DNA of 64,000 bases from SFHK01 sp963618055. GTDB lineage: Bacteria > Bacillota > Clostridia > Christensenellales > Aristaeellaceae. Made by a program: the position numbers and the translations under genes. Shown here piece after piece: positions 48,658 through 56,968 of the stretch (its first letter is position 1; each line of letters opens with the position of its first letter). The notes beneath the pieces were generated by a model. The model was not told the DNA's origin and made no database searches. It saw nothing but the letters and a program-made list of their open reading frames with translations. Location of the stretch: positions 6,419-70,418 of the forward strand of contig CAVERI010000004.1 of NCBI GenBank assembly GCA_963618055.1. Reading direction: 5' to 3'.

Positions 48658-50007
48658 TTGGCCGCCAACAACGAATTTCTCGGAACGGAGCGCATGGGCA
48701 GGCTCCTGTTCCGGCTGTCCGCGCCGACCATCTGCGCGCAGCTGATCAACATGCTTTACAACGTGGTCGACCGCATGTACATCGGCCACATGCCGGAAAA
48801 CGGCGCGCTGGCGCTGACGGGCTTGGGCGTGTGTATGCCGGTGATCATGGTCGTGAGCGCGTTCGCGGCGTTTGTGAGCATGGGCGGCGCGCCGCGCGCG
48901 TCCATCGCCATGGGGCGCGGCGACAGCGAGGGCGCGAAGGACATTCTGGGAACCTGCTTCGTTTTGCAGCTGATTCTTTCGGCCATCCTGACCGCGGTTC
49001 TGCTGATCTGGAACCGCCCGATGCTGCTGGCCTTCGGCGCGAGCGCGGACACGATCGACTACGCTTCCGATTATATGACGATCTACGCCGCCGGCACGGT
49101 GTTCGTGCAGCTGACGCTGGGCATGAACGCGTTTATCACCGCGCAGGGCTTCTCCGGCTTCGGCATGCTGACGGTGGCTATCGGCGCGGTGCTGAACATT
49201 GCGCTGGATCCGCTGTTCATCTACACCTTTGGCATGGGCGTGAAGGGCGCGGCGCTGGCGACGGTGCTTTCGCAGGCGGTCAGCGCGGTGTGGGCGACAT
49301 ATTTCCTCACCAGCCGCCGTTCAGTGCTGAAGCTTGAGCGAAAACGCATGAAATTGCGCCCTCCGGTTCTGCTGGGCTGCCTGTCGCTGGGCGTTGCTCC
49401 GTTTATCATGCAGGCCAGTGAAAGCGTGATCAACGTGTGCTACAACACCTCCCTGTCCAAATACGGCGGCGACACCGCCGTGGGCGCGATGACGATTCTT
49501 TCCAGCGTGATGATGTTCGCCATGCTGCCCATTCAGGGACTGGGGCAGGGCGCGCAGCCGATCATCAGCTACAACTACGGCGCGAAGAAGTATGACCGCG
49601 TGCGCAAATGCTACAGGCTTCTTCTGCTTTCCGGCACCCTGTTCTGCGCCGCCCTGTGGGGCGCGGTGCAGCTGTTTCCGGGCGCGTTCGCGCGCCTGTT
49701 CACCTCCAACGCCGCGCTCGCCGACTACGCGAAGGGCGTTCTGCGGGTGTATATGGCCATGTCGTTCCTGTTCGGCGTGCAGATTGCCTGCCAGATGACG
49801 TTCATCTCCATCGGCTACGCGAAGGAGTCCGTGTGCGTAGCGCTGGCGCGCAAGGTGGCGCTTCTGATTCCGCTGATCTACCTGCTGCCGCACCTGATTT
49901 CGAATCAGACGCTCGCCGTCTTCCTCGCCGAGCCCGTGGCCGACACGCTGGCCGTCACGTTCACGGCCATCCTGTTCGCCGTCAAATTCAAAAAGCTGCC
50001 CGCCTGA
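48658..50007 (+). CDS. MATE-family efflux transporter
   Basis: A 449-residue protein with 12 predicted helices in two homologous halves, typical of MATE exporters (LSAPTICAQLINMLYNVVDRMYIGHM at the first helix; PIQGLGQGAQPIISYNYGAKKYDRV as the inter-half marker). These use a Na+ or H+ gradient to expel cationic drugs or metabolites, and MATE also covers flippase-like members. TTG at 48658 is chosen since GGGGAG is 11 bases upstream, whereas ATG at 48649 would have only 2. The substrate is not predictable. It has its own -10 and is followed by azlC with a separate one. Confidence 0.92.
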   Translation: MAANNEFLGTERMGRLLFRLSAPTICAQLINMLYNVVDRMYIGHMPENGALALTGLGVCMPVIMVVSAFAAFVSMGGAPRASIAMGRGDSEGAKDILGTCFVLQLILSAILTAVLLIWNRPMLLAFGASADTIDYASDYMTIYAAGTVFVQLTLGMNAFITAQGFSGFGMLTVAIGAVLNIALDPLFIYTFGMGVKGAALATVLSQAVSAVWATYFLTSRRSVLKLERKRMKLRPPVLLGCLSLGVAPFIMQASESVINVCYNTSLSKYGGDTAVGAMTILSSVMMFAMLPIQGLGQGAQPIISYNYGAKKYDRVRKCYRLLLLSGTLFCAALWGAVQLFPGAFARLFTSNAALADYAKGVLRVYMAMSFLFGVQIACQMTFISIGYAKESVCVALARKVALLIPLIYLLPHLISNQTLAVFLAEPVADTLAVTFTAILFAVKFKKLPA

Positions 50008-50063
50008 AAGGGATAAAAAGCATATTTTACACGCCGTCCGTCGCGAAAACGGGCGGCGCGTTG

Positions 50064-50069
50064 TATAAT
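50064..50069 (+). promoter_or_regulatory. -10 element of azlCD
   Basis: TATAAT in TTGTATAAT, 39 bases before the azlC ATG at 50109; no convincing -35. Confidence 0.55.
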
Positions 50070-50108
50070 ACGAAAGCATTTTATTACTTTGGAAGAGGGG
50101 TTCGATTC

Positions 50109-50834
50109 ATGCGTTCCTCGCTCACGTTTCGCGATGGGCTGAAGGGCGGCCTGCCCGTCGCGCTGGCCTACCTGTCGGTCTCCTTCGGCTTTGGCATTCA
50201 GGCGGCGCAGGCCGCGCTTTCACCGCTGGCGGCCGCGCTGATTTCGCTTACCAACGTAACCAGCGCGGGACAGCTGGCCGGGCTGACGATCATTGCCGCC
50301 GGCGGCTCGCTTATGGAGCTGATTGTGGCCGAGTTCGTCATCAACATCCGCTACGCGCTGATGAGCGTTTCGCTCACGCAGAAGCTGGACGCTTCGTTCA
50401 CCACGCTGCCCCGGCTGATCTGCTCGTTTTCCATGACGGACGAGCTGTACGCCGTGGCCGCGTCCAACCGCGGCTGCATCGGCAAGACGTATTTCTACGG
50501 GCTGATGCTTCTGCCCGTTCCGGCGTGGGTGCTGGGCACGTGGCTGGGCGCGTCGGCGGGCGCGATTCTGCCCCGCGCGCTGAACGCCGCCATGGGCGTG
50601 GCGCTGTACGCCATGTTTCTGGCGATCATCCTGCCGCCGTCCACGAAGAGCCGCGCCATTGCGCTGTGCGTGGTCGCCGCGGCGGTTCTGAGCTGCGCGT
50701 TTACGTGGATTCCGGCTTTCTCGTTCATCACGCCCGGCTTCTCGGTGGTGCTGTGCGCGCTGCTGGCGGCCGTGCCCGCCGCGTATTTCTTTCCCATACA
50801 GGATGAAGACGAAGAGGGAGGCGACACGCAATGA
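50109..50834 (+). CDS. azlC: AzlC-family branched-chain amino acid exporter, large subunit
   Basis: A 241-residue membrane protein of the AzlC family. It starts with FRDGLKGGLPVALAYLSVSFGFGIQA and has NVTSAGQLAGL and FVINIRYALMSVSL, the conserved AzlC motifs. AzlC works with AzlD to export branched-chain amino acids or analogues such as 4-azaleucine. GAAGAGGGG lies upstream of the ATG, and azlD overlaps by 4 bases, so the two subunits are coupled. The C-terminal tail is acidic (QDEDEEGGDTQ). Confidence 0.93.
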   Translation: MRSSLTFRDGLKGGLPVALAYLSVSFGFGIQAAQAALSPLAAALISLTNVTSAGQLAGLTIIAAGGSLMELIVAEFVINIRYALMSVSLTQKLDASFTTLPRLICSFSMTDELYAVAASNRGCIGKTYFYGLMLLPVPAWVLGTWLGASAGAILPRALNAAMGVALYAMFLAIILPPSTKSRAIALCVVAAAVLSCAFTWIPAFSFITPGFSVVLCALLAAVPAAYFFPIQDEDEEGGDTQ

Positions 50835-51151
50835 ACGCTTCTTTGCCGCTCTGGGTCATGGTCGCGGCTATGGCGCTGGTAACCTACCTGATTCGCGCCG
50901 TGCCCTTCGTGCTGTTCCGCCGCCGCATCCGCTCGCGGTTTCTGCGAAGCCTGCTTTCCTACATGCCCTACGCCGTGCTCTCCGCGGTGACCCTTCCGGC
51001 CATCCTTTCCTCCACCGGACACACGGCCTCCTCGCTCGTCGGCTGCGCGGCGGCGGCGCTCGCGGCCTTGCGCGGGCGCTCGCTTTTGATCGTCGCCGCG
51101 TGCGCCTGCGCCGCCGCGCTGCTTGCCGAGCTTCTGCTTCCGCTTCTGTGA
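50831..51151 (+). CDS. azlD: AzlD-family branched-chain amino acid exporter, small subunit
   Basis: A 106-residue, four-helix membrane protein. VTYLIRAVPFVLFRRRIRSRFLRSLLSYMPYAVLSAVTLPAIL is the AzlD signature, and its ATGA overlaps the azlC stop. It completes the AzlCD exporter. The predicted promoter of the next gene overlaps nothing of it, starting 25 bases after the stop. Confidence 0.93.
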   Translation: MNASLPLWVMVAAMALVTYLIRAVPFVLFRRRIRSRFLRSLLSYMPYAVLSAVTLPAILSSTGHTASSLVGCAAAALAALRGRSLLIVAACACAAALLAELLLPLL

Positions 51152-51175
51152 AGGCCGAACGCGCGGAGTTCCCGC

Positions 51176-51204
51176 TTGACGGGGACGCGGATTTCCGATA
51201 TAAT
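51176..51204 (+). promoter_or_regulatory. Promoter of the helical-repeat gene
   Basis: TTGACG (51176-51181), a 17-base spacer and TATAAT (51199-51204). Confidence 0.85.
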
Positions 51205-51259
51205 TCGGCGTGAAGCACAGGCGTTATTCTATGAAACGATCTTTTCAGGGGGCGAGCTT

Positions 51260-51874
51260 TTGACAGATACAGAGAATTTGAAGCTTCTCACGAAGAGCTT
51301 TTTCAAACAGCATCCCATAAAGGAGCATTCCGCGGCGCGTTTTATCTATTCCCTGATTCTGGCGCCGGATAAGCTCTACGAGCTGGTGCCCTTATTTTTC
51401 CAGCAGGCCGCCGAGACCGGGCTCTCGCTTCCCGACGTCGGCACCTCGGTCGAGCAGGTGCGCCAGACGGAAAGCACCGCCGATTTGCTGCGCATGTTTC
51501 GGCAGGCGCAGACGCCGGATGTTCGGCAGGCGCTTATAAACGCGCTTTTGCAGCGGGAGGCGGAGGTGCTTCCTGAAATTCAGCGCATGACGCTGAAGAC
51601 GTTTATGGACGGAATCGTTGAAAGCTGCGTTCGATTTATGGCAAAATGCGAAACCAACTGCTCCGAATGGGTTCTTCAGCATTTCGAGGAGATCCGCGCT
51701 CCCTATACTCGCTCCATGCTCTGCATCGTGCTCGGCTTCCGCGCGGATCCAAGCGTCATTCCCTTTCTCATGCAGCAGCTTGAGTACTTTGAAAAGCACT
51801 TCCCGAACAATTCCTATGAGCAGGCTCCGCTTATCGCCCTTTGCGAGATTCAGGCGCGCTTTCAGGAGGACTGA
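51260..51874 (+). CDS. Helical, HEAT-like protein of unknown function
   Basis: A 204-residue soluble helical protein with no signal peptide. Repeated helix pairs (RQALINALLQREAEVLPEIQ; RSMLCIVLGFRADPSVIPFLMQQLEYFEKHF, ending YEQAPLIALCEIQ) resemble HEAT-like repeats, which usually bind proteins. I do not recognise the family. The start TTG at 51260 is supported by CAGGGGGCG upstream and by the promoter at 51176-51204, which would lie inside any earlier start. The frame upstream of TTG has no homologous-looking sequence. It sits alone between azlCD and the NSS transporter, both with their own promoters. Confidence 0.65.
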   Translation: MTDTENLKLLTKSFFKQHPIKEHSAARFIYSLILAPDKLYELVPLFFQQAAETGLSLPDVGTSVEQVRQTESTADLLRMFRQAQTPDVRQALINALLQREAEVLPEIQRMTLKTFMDGIVESCVRFMAKCETNCSEWVLQHFEEIRAPYTRSMLCIVLGFRADPSVIPFLMQQLEYFEKHFPNNSYEQAPLIALCEIQARFQED

Positions 51875-51925
51875 TTCCCATTCAGGCTTTATGCACGTTT
51901 TATGCGTTTACAGGCCGCGGAACAA

Positions 51926-51954
51926 TTGACACGCGCGGGCTTCTATGTTAAAAT
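51926..51954 (+). promoter_or_regulatory. Promoter of the NSS transporter gene
   Basis: TTGACA (51926-51931), a 17-base spacer and TAAAAT (51949-51954). Confidence 0.85.
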
Positions 51955-51999
51955 TGGAAGGAAATGTGACAAGGCGCAGCTTGGATGGAGGAGATCGGA

Positions 52000-53397
52000 A
52001 TGGCAGGAAACGAGCGAAGCATTCGCGATAGCTTTCGCAGTCGGTGGGGATTTATTCTGGCGTGCATCGGGTCGGCCGTGGGCATGGGGAATATCTGGCG
52101 CTTTCCCGTGCTGGTATCGACGTATGGAGGGCTGACGTTTCTGATTCCCTATGTGCTGTTCGTCGTGCTGATCGGCTCGACCGGCGTGATTGAGGAATTC
52201 GCGCTGGGGCGCTGGGCAGGCACGGGGCCGGTGGACGCGTTCGGCAAGTGCGTGGAGACGCGCGGCGGAAGCCGGCGAACAGGCATGGCCATCGGCTTTT
52301 TGCCCGTGGTCGGCTCGCTGATGCTGGCCATTGGCTACACCGTGGTGCAGGGCTGGATTTTCAAGTATTGCTACATGGGAATTTCGGGCGATTTGTTTGC
52401 GCTGGGAGAGGACATAGGCAAAATCGTCGGCGAGTTCAGCCAGACCGCGCCGGAGACGGAAACGCTGGGCGCGGCGGTTCGCACGATGTGGAACGGCGGC
52501 GTGTTTGGCGTTGGCAACACGATGTGGCAGATGATCAGCCTGATCGTGTCGCTGGTCATCATGGCGCTGGGCGTATCCGGCGGCATTGAGAGAGCCAACA
52601 AGGTCATGATGCCGCTGCTGTTCGGGCTGTTTCTGGCGCTGGCGATTTACATCGCGACGCTGACGGGCGCGGGCGACGGCTACCGCTACATTTTCACGCT
52701 GAATCCGAAGGGACTTCTGAATCCCGAGGTATGGATTTACGCCTTCGGGCAGGCGTTTTTCTCGCTGTCCGTGGCCGGAAACGGCTCGGTGATCTACGGC
52801 TCCTACCTGAGCAAAAAGGAGAACATCATTTCCTCCGCGCGCAACGTGGCCGTGTTCGACACAATCGCCGCGCTGCTGGCGGCGTTTGTGATCATCCCGG
52901 CAATGGCCGTGGGCGGCGCGGCGCTGGAAAAGGGCGGCCCGGGGCTGATGTTTATTTATCTGGTTCAGGTACTGAACAACATGGCCGGCGGGCGCATCGT
53001 GGGCATGATCTTCTTCATCTGCGTGCTGTTCGCGGCGCTTAGCTCGATCATCAACCTGTATGAAGCGCCGATTGCCTACCTGCAGGAGCGCTTCGGCATG
53101 AAGCGCCTGCCCGCGGTCGTCCTCATCGGCCTGCTCGGCGCGGTCGTGTCCGCGCTCATTCAGCCGTGGACGTCGCAGTGGATGGACGTGGTTTCCATTT
53201 ATATCTGCCCGGCGGGCGCGCTGCTGGCGGCGATTATGTTCTTCTGGGTGCTGAGGAAGCAGACGGCGCTGGACGCGGTGAACGCGGGCGCCGGGAAGGG
53301 CGTCGGCAAATGGTTCTACCCGATGGGTAAGTACGTGTTCTGTCTGTGCGCGCTGGTGGCGCTGGTCGCGGGCGCGCTGCTGGGCGGAATCGGCTGA
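52000..53397 (+). CDS. Sodium-dependent transporter, NSS (SNF) family
   Basis: A 465-residue protein with the NSS/LeuT core: SRWGFILACIGSAVGMGNIWRFPVL (helix 1 with the Na+-site GSAVGMGNIWRFP motif), GWIFKY in helix 3, and FGQAFFSLSVAGNGSVIYGSYL in helix 6. It has 11-12 helices. Bacterial NSS members take up amino acids such as tryptophan, leucine or tyrosine with Na+; here the substrate is not predictable. ATG at 52000 is chosen since GGAGGAG lies 6 bases before it, and within the longer reading from 51985. It has its own promoter and a strong terminator right after the stop, so it is monocistronic. Confidence 0.93.
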   Translation: MAGNERSIRDSFRSRWGFILACIGSAVGMGNIWRFPVLVSTYGGLTFLIPYVLFVVLIGSTGVIEEFALGRWAGTGPVDAFGKCVETRGGSRRTGMAIGFLPVVGSLMLAIGYTVVQGWIFKYCYMGISGDLFALGEDIGKIVGEFSQTAPETETLGAAVRTMWNGGVFGVGNTMWQMISLIVSLVIMALGVSGGIERANKVMMPLLFGLFLALAIYIATLTGAGDGYRYIFTLNPKGLLNPEVWIYAFGQAFFSLSVAGNGSVIYGSYLSKKENIISSARNVAVFDTIAALLAAFVIIPAMAVGGAALEKGGPGLMFIYLVQVLNNMAGGRIVGMIFFICVLFAALSSIINLYEAPIAYLQERFGMKRLPAVVLIGLLGAVVSALIQPWTSQWMDVVSIYICPAGALLAAIMFFWVLRKQTALDAVNAGAGKGVGKWFYPMGKYVFCLCALVALVAGALLGGIG

Positions 53398-53399
53398 TG

Positions 53400-53442
53400 A
53401 AAAACCGGCATGCGGCTTTGAATGGCGGCATGCCGGTTTTTC
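53400..53442. terminator. Bidirectional terminator
   Basis: AAAAACCGGCATGC (53400-53413) and GCATGCCGGTTTTT (53428-53441) form a perfect 14-bp stem between the convergent NSS and anti-sigma genes. Confidence 0.92.
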
Positions 53443-53463
53443 TGATTTTTGGCGGAAACGGCG

Positions 53464-54171
53464 TTAGCCGATCAAATCGTCGAGGTTTACCTTTTCCGAG
53501 CCAAGGTAGAGCTCGCGAATGGGCGTGTCCGTGACTGTGTAGGAATCGACATAATAGCCGCTCAGGGAATCGTATTGCGCGTCATGCTCCACATCGTGGT
53601 AACAGATTTGTCCGTCGATAAGGCGAATCCACGTTATCACGCGGGTCTCGCTCCCGTTCTCCCGATTACCGAAAGGCGTTCTCCACTGCGAGCGCTGCGG
53701 ATAGATATAAATCACTCCGCTATCTTCGCCGTCTTTACCGCCCCAGCCCATGAATCGATAGCCCACTGGCCGCGGCACGGTGACGCGAAGGAAGCCATCG
53801 TCCTCCGGGAGAAATTCTAACTTGCAATCCGAGAGTTTTGGCGAATAGGGTTCGCTCCACATATTCATCTTATAATAGGTAAAGAAGATACCGCCGCAGA
53901 GAATTGCGCACACGAGCAGCGCCGCCAGCGCGCCCACCACCACGCGCCGCCAGCGAAACTCCCTTTCCAGCTTTTTGCAGAAGCGAATAAAGCCCGTATC
54001 CGTCTCGGCCGGCTTCACGGCCGGCTCCGCGCGCATCTGCGCCATGACCTCGCGGCATTCCTCGCATTCCCTGATATGGTTTTCCACCAGCTCGGCGGAC
54101 GCGGGGCTGGCAACCTGATCGATCACCAGCGGCATGAGATCGCGAACGATCCCGCAATCACGTTTTTCCAT
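53464..54171 (-). CDS. Zinc-finger (ZAS-type) anti-sigma factor, membrane-anchored
   Basis: A 235-residue protein. The N-terminal domain has the H-x3-C-x2-C zinc motif (HIRECEECREVM, residues about 32-42), preceded by an early Cys (C6), as in zf-HC2/RsgI-like anti-sigma factors. One membrane span follows (RRVVVGALAALLVCAILCGGIFFTYY, about 75-99), and then an external domain with GYRFMGWGGKDGEDSGV and a C-terminal EKVNLDDLIG. It should hold its partner ECF sigma factor at the membrane. The start ATG overlaps the sigma gene by 14 bases. The external domain is a possible sensor and matches nothing I know. Confidence 0.88.
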   Translation of the reverse strand: MEKRDCGIVRDLMPLVIDQVASPASAELVENHIRECEECREVMAQMRAEPAVKPAETDTGFIRFCKKLEREFRWRRVVVGALAALLVCAILCGGIFFTYYKMNMWSEPYSPKLSDCKLEFLPEDDGFLRVTVPRPVGYRFMGWGGKDGEDSGVIYIYPQRSQWRTPFGNRENGSETRVITWIRLIDGQICYHDVEHDAQYDSLSGYYVDSYTVTDTPIRELYLGSEKVNLDDLIG

Positions 54172-54658
54172 CGTCTTCCTCCTTCATTGCCTGACAAAGC
54201 AGCTGCTTTGCGCGATAATAGGTCACGCGCGCCCATCCCTCGGTTTTGCCGAACAGCGCGGCAATCTGCGCGTACTTCAATTCGCCGAACACGCGCAGCA
54301 TGAACACCTCGCGGTACGGCTCCTCCAATTCATGAAGGTGCCGATGGATGCGCATCGCGTCCTCCGTGCGTTCGATCTGGGCCTCCGCGCCCGCCTCCGC
54401 GCGGTCGAACACGGCGCTGTCCGGCGCGTATGCGCGTTCACGGCTGCGCGCGCTTTGGTTGAAATACTCGCGCTTCGCAATGCTGCACAGCCACGTGCCG
54501 GGGTCGCTGCGCCCCTCAAACGAGTCGATGTTCTTCAGCGCCTTATAAAACGTTTGCTGCGTCAGCTCCTCCGCGGCGGCTTCGCTGCGCGTAAGCGAGT
54601 ACGCAAAGTGATACACCTTCGAAAAGTAGCGCGCAAACAGCGCCTCAAACGATTCCAA
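54158..54658 (-). CDS. ECF-family RNA polymerase sigma factor
   Basis: A 166-residue sigma-70 ECF protein: region 2 (ARYFSKVYHFAYSLTRSEAAAEELTQQTFYKAL) and region 4 (LEEPYREVFMLRVFGELKYAQIAALFGKTEGWARVTYYRAKQLL) with a linker between. The start TTG at 54658 is 8 bases after GGAGG; GTG at 54667 is possible but abuts that site. The partner anti-sigma overlaps its 3' end. TGTAAC and GTCTAA 17 bases apart lie just upstream and suggest autoregulation. The regulon is unknown. Confidence 0.9.
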   Translation of the reverse strand: MESFEALFARYFSKVYHFAYSLTRSEAAAEELTQQTFYKALKNIDSFEGRSDPGTWLCSIAKREYFNQSARSRERAYAPDSAVFDRAEAGAEAQIERTEDAMRIHRHLHELEEPYREVFMLRVFGELKYAQIAALFGKTEGWARVTYYRAKQLLCQAMKEEDDGKT

Positions 54659-54678
54659 CCCTCTCACCTCCTCGCCCT

Positions 54679-54707
54679 TTAGACACGCGTCCGCGCAAAA
54701 CGTTACA
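54679..54707 (-). promoter_or_regulatory. Predicted ECF-dependent promoter of the sigma/anti-sigma operon
   Basis: On the minus strand TGTAAC (54702-54707), followed by GTTTT, a total 17-base spacer and GTCTAA (54679-54684). AAC in the -35 and GTC in the -10 are usual in ECF promoters and the pair differs from the sigma-A promoters elsewhere in the window. Confidence 0.6.
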
Positions 54708-54719
54708 GGCCTTCCGCAG

Positions 54720-54754
54720 AAAAACAGCCTTCGGGATTGGATTCCCGGAGGCTG
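54720..54754 (-). terminator. Terminator of the GH3-TraX-M18 operon
   Basis: CAGCCTTCGGGA (54725-54736) and TCCCGGAGGCTG (54743-54754) form a 12-bp stem with one wobble. On the minus strand TTTTT follows. Confidence 0.85.
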
Positions 54755-54770
54755 TCGCAGGCGTATGCGT

Positions 54771-56069
54771 TCAGTTCAGCGCGAAAACGCCATCGGCGGG
54801 CATGGAGATGGGCGTTTCGAAGAACGCGCGCACGCCGTTTGCCATTGCGTCCACGTCGCGGGAACCGGCGGTCTCCCAGCTGGAATGCATGGCCAGCTGC
54901 GCAAGGCCGATGTCCACGGTGTTCAGCGAGAAGTGCGCGTTGGAGATGTTGCCCAGCGTGCCGCCGCCGAGCATGTCGGAGCGGTTGGCGAAGAACTGAT
55001 ACTTCACGCCCGCGCTATCGAGAATCGCGCGCAGGATGGCCTTGGACGCGCCGTCGGAGGTGTATTTCTGGTTGGCGCTTTCCTTGATGACAATGCCCTC
55101 GTTCATGTACACGCGGTTGGACGCGTCGTACAGCTCCGGATGGTTGGGGTGCGCGGCGTGCGCGTTGTCGCAGGAAAGCATGACGCTGGACGCCTGCGCG
55201 CGGTAGAACGCCTCGCCGTCCACGCCCAAACACAGCGCCGCGCGGCGCAGAACGTCGGTCAGGAACGTGGAATCCGCGCCCTGCTTGGTGGTGGAGCCGA
55301 CCTCCTCGTTGTCGAACACGGCCAGCACGGGCATGCCCTTCGTCGCCCTGCACTCAATCATCGCGCGGGCGGTGGTATAGGCGCATTCCAGATCGTCCAG
55401 CCGGCCGGCGGAGACGAACTCGCCGTCCCTGCCCCACACGGCGGGCTGCACGCGGGAGTACAGGAACAGGTCGGTGCCCAGCAGGTCTTCCACCCTCGCG
55501 CCGCAGGCGGCGGCGACGCGCGCCTTGAAGGTATCCTTCGCGCCAATGGAGCCGAACAGCGGCATAAGGTCGGTCTGCGCGTTGTACTTATAGCCGTCGT
55601 TAATTGAGCGGTTCATGTGAATCGGCACGTTCGGGATGACCAGCGTATCCTCATCCAGATTGACCAGCCGCGTTTCAAGGCCGCTCTTCGTGCGCACCAG
55701 CGCGCGGCCGGCCACGGACAGCGGCCTGTCCAGCCACGTGGAGAAGATCATGCCGCCGTAGCGCTCGGTGTTCAGCTGCACATAGCGGTTGATCACGGTC
55801 AGCTCCGCGTTCTCCTTGATCTTGAACACGGGGGAGTCAGAATGGCTGGCAGCGATGCGCGCCGACGTGAATCCGTCCTCCGGCACGCGGAACGCGATCA
55901 AGGACGACAGGTTGCGGGTGACGAAATACGCGCCGCCCCGCTGCACGTCCCACTTTTCGCCCTCCGTCAGGCGCACAAAGCCCGCGCCGGACAGCATGAT
56001 GGACAGGTTTTCGATGGCATGGAACGCGCTCGGCGTGCGGGACAGAAAATCGGTAAGCTCGTGAACCAT
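54771..56069 (-). CDS. apeB: M18-family aminopeptidase
   Basis: A 432-residue zinc aminopeptidase of the M18 family. It has the metal ligands in AASHSDSP (His and Asp), DDLECAY, FDNEEVGS (Glu-Glu) and the C-terminal ...AMHSSWETAGS (His). The early part HELTDFLSRTPSAFHAIEN and the MNRSINDG segment are also typical. These enzymes remove acidic or other N-terminal residues from peptides in the cytoplasm. AAGGAAG lies upstream of the ATG. It follows the TraX-like gene after a 44-base gap that contains a copied gene tail. Confidence 0.93.
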   Translation of the reverse strand: MVHELTDFLSRTPSAFHAIENLSIMLSGAGFVRLTEGEKWDVQRGGAYFVTRNLSSLIAFRVPEDGFTSARIAASHSDSPVFKIKENAELTVINRYVQLNTERYGGMIFSTWLDRPLSVAGRALVRTKSGLETRLVNLDEDTLVIPNVPIHMNRSINDGYKYNAQTDLMPLFGSIGAKDTFKARVAAACGARVEDLLGTDLFLYSRVQPAVWGRDGEFVSAGRLDDLECAYTTARAMIECRATKGMPVLAVFDNEEVGSTTKQGADSTFLTDVLRRAALCLGVDGEAFYRAQASSVMLSCDNAHAAHPNHPELYDASNRVYMNEGIVIKESANQKYTSDGASKAILRAILDSAGVKYQFFANRSDMLGGGTLGNISNAHFSLNTVDIGLAQLAMHSSWETAGSRDVDAMANGVRAFFETPISMPADGVFALN

Positions 56070-56084
56070 AGGTATCTTCCTTTC

Positions 56085-56140
56085 TTATAACTGAAGACAG
56101 TAGATAACCAGTCTTATAACTGAAGGCAGTAAATGGCCAG
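56085..56140 (-). repeat. Tandem copy of the TraX-like gene's last nine codons
   Basis: Two 27-base units, 56114-56140 (the gene end, coding LAIYCLQL and stop) and 56085-56111 (coding LVIYCLQL and stop in the same phase within the unit), are separated by 2 bases. They differ at 4 positions, all A/G transitions on the plus strand, mostly synonymous. This looks like the remnant of a second paralogous copy, not a fresh slippage. Confidence 0.7.
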
Positions 56141-56968
56141 CAGATGCGCGGGGTAGAAGCCGTAAAACACCCATTTGGGCAGCTTCAGCCTGCGCGGAAG
56201 CGGCAGGTAGATCAGCGGAAGCGCGGCGAGCGCGTACCACTGAAGGTTCGTCTGCGTTTTACCCGCGGTGAAGAAGCCGGGCATGGCCCAGTACCACATG
56301 AACGCCGCAGCCGCCGTAAACGACGCGACCGGGCGATCCAGAAACGCGTAGAACAGGCAGATCAGCGCCACGCCCTTCCAGCCGTAATCGATGCGCCCCG
56401 AAAGCCGCCACGTAAGCACGGCGAACAGCGTGGTAAGCACATACGCCCGCGCGCGCACGCTGGCGAGCAGCAGCGTGCCCATGGTAAGCGTGAAGAAGAT
56501 ATTGAGCTTGCCGGCGTAGTAGAAATCGAAGATTTCGCCGATCCTCCAGAAATTGTGCGCCCAGTCGAACGCGCCCATTTTTACGTGCCCCATCGCCGCC
56601 ATATACAGCGGATGCACGAGCACGCCCATCAGAAGCAGCCGAAGCGCGTATTTCCACACATTGCGCGAATAGGCGCAGCCCACGGCAATGCAATAGCAGA
56701 ACATGGGCATGGCCAGCCGGCCGATGATGCGCAGAAGGCTGCCCGACGGCAGCAGAAACGCCCACGAGCCGCTGACCGAGATATACAGCGCGTTCGGGAA
56801 AATCATCTTGCCAAGGTGGTCGCACAGCATGCACAGGCAGGCGACCACCTTGAGAAGACCGGTATCTCCGTTCAGCCGCAGCGCGCGCGCGTCCCTTTCG
56901 GGATGCAGCACGCGCAGGGCCTCCGCGCGGAGACGGGCAGACGCGCCCCGCGTCCGCAGATCCTCCAT
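56114..56968 (-). CDS. TraX-family membrane protein
   Basis: A 284-residue polytopic membrane protein with the TraX family pattern: GLLKVVACLCMLCDHLGKMIFP in the first helix, then IIGRLAMPMFCYCIAVGCAYSRN, and a C-terminal GFYPAHLLAIYCLQL. Named for a conjugation pilin acetylase, this family occurs widely in Firmicutes as likely acyltransferases with the conserved D-H pair in helix 1 (CDHLGK) and FYP-H at the end. No conjugation genes are nearby. Its ATG shares one base with the GH3 stop (TGATG), so it is coupled to the glycosidase. The gene tail is copied once downstream. Confidence 0.88.
   Translation of the reverse strand: MEDLRTRGASARLRAEALRVLHPERDARALRLNGDTGLLKVVACLCMLCDHLGKMIFPNALYISVSGSWAFLLPSGSLLRIIGRLAMPMFCYCIAVGCAYSRNVWKYALRLLLMGVLVHPLYMAAMGHVKMGAFDWAHNFWRIGEIFDFYYAGKLNIFFTLTMGTLLLASVRARAYVLTTLFAVLTWRLSGRIDYGWKGVALICLFYAFLDRPVASFTAAAAFMWYWAMPGFFTAGKTQTNLQWYALAALPLIYLPLPRRLKLPKWVFYGFYPAHLLAIYCLQL

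Noticed and set aside
56114..56968. Evidence for a conjugative element (TraX)
   Set aside because: The family is widespread on Firmicute chromosomes, and no relaxase, coupling protein or type IV secretion gene is nearby.
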